NCBI GenBank assembly: GCA_009697495.1
Contig: SHUN01000205.1
Coordinates: 1-6,082 of the forward strand
Length of the DNA stretch: 6,082 nt
Reading direction: 5' to 3'
Source of the DNA: Bryobacterales bacterium
GTDB lineage: Bacteria > Acidobacteriota > Terriglobia > Bryobacterales > Bryobacteraceae
The notes under the pieces: model-generated
What the model was told of the DNA's origin: nothing
Database searches by the model: none
Seen by the model: only the letters and a program-made list of their open reading frames with translations
Shown here: positions 5,944 through 6,082 of the stretch, piece after piece
How positions within the stretch are numbered: position 1 is the stretch's first letter
Layout: each line of letters begins with the position of its first letter
Program-made: the position numbers and the translations under genes

Positions 5944-6082
5944 TGCTGTCCGGTTAGAAGTCCCATAGATTCAACTGTTTACGGGAGTCGAGTAAATCGT
6001 TTCGGGAGTCGGACACTTGCAAGGCCTGTAAAATGGGGGTTTTCTCGAAAAGCGTGACGCTCAAAATTTGTAGAATTTGGTA
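5944..6082. other. Right edge without a recognised gene, less GC-rich
   Basis: Together with 5675-5943 this makes a ~410-base stretch with no confident gene. Base composition falls to roughly half GC in sampled blocks, against a visibly higher level in rarA and trmH. The frame open on the plus strand at 5731-6057 has no family resemblance. The notable content is a short direct repeat at 5977-6011. No tRNA cloverleaf or terminator with a U-run was found. Confidence 0.4.
5977..6011. repeat. Short imperfect direct repeat, GTTT(A)CGGGAGTCG twice
   Basis: GTTTACGGGAGTCG (5977-5990) recurs as GTTTCGGGAGTCG (5999-6011), one base shorter. The starts are 22 bases apart, about two helical turns, and AGTAAATC lies between the copies. 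Two same-face copies could be an operator for a gene beyond the right edge, or a fragment of a larger repeat array cut by the window. Only two copies are visible. Confidence 0.4.

Noticed and set aside
6026..6045. TGTAAAATGGGGGTTTT near the right edge as a second copy of the IS terminus at 147
   Set aside because: Only the first bases (TGTAAA) agree with TGTAAAGTGGACCCC and the similarity then fades, so it is not a convincing matching end.

Overview
The window looks like chromosomal DNA of an acidobacterium, most likely the Bryobacteraceae/Solibacteraceae group. This is an inference. It rests on an Oar-like TonB-dependent receptor with an N-terminal carboxypeptidase-regulatory domain, a hallmark of that phylum, on secreted versions of ordinary enzyme families, and on GC-rich coding DNA with weak Shine-Dalgarno signals. 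No phylogenetic marker gene such as rRNA is present.

Layout from left to right. Positions 1-147 appear to be the outer end of an insertion sequence whose body lies left of the window. It cuts off an Oar-like TonB-dependent receptor (143-850, minus), of which only the signal peptide, carboxypeptidase-regulatory domain and start of the plug remain. Positions 851-1444 hold no intact gene, only protein-like fragments in shifting minus-strand frames. Next is a minus-strand pair: a single-pass membrane DUF218/YdcF-like protein (2597-3238) followed directly by an S58 (DmpA/P1-like) aminopeptidase (1445-2590). The peptidase has no ATG, GTG or TTG at its natural N-terminus and lies in the same frame as the upstream gene's stop codon. 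Divergent from this pair, with overlapping 5' ends, is a plus-strand operon: a TrmH/SpoU-family RNA 2'-O-methyltransferase (3221-3967) joined by an ATGA overlap to the replication-recombination AAA+ ATPase RarA (3964-5262). RarA converges on and overlaps a RidA-family protein with a signal peptide (5246-5665, minus). The last ~410 bases have no confident gene. They are less GC-rich and hold a weak cysteine-containing ORF and a short direct repeat.

Functionally, the trmH-rarA pair is housekeeping (RNA modification and replication-fork maintenance). The DUF218-S58 pair and the RidA protein look like cell-envelope or exported functions. I see no CRISPR array, defence island, phage or biosynthetic cluster, and nothing I can defend as a new system. 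The most unusual points are the start-less S58 gene, the IS-truncated receptor, and an 11-bp perfect hairpin in the 3' end of rarA just before its convergent overlap with the RidA gene.
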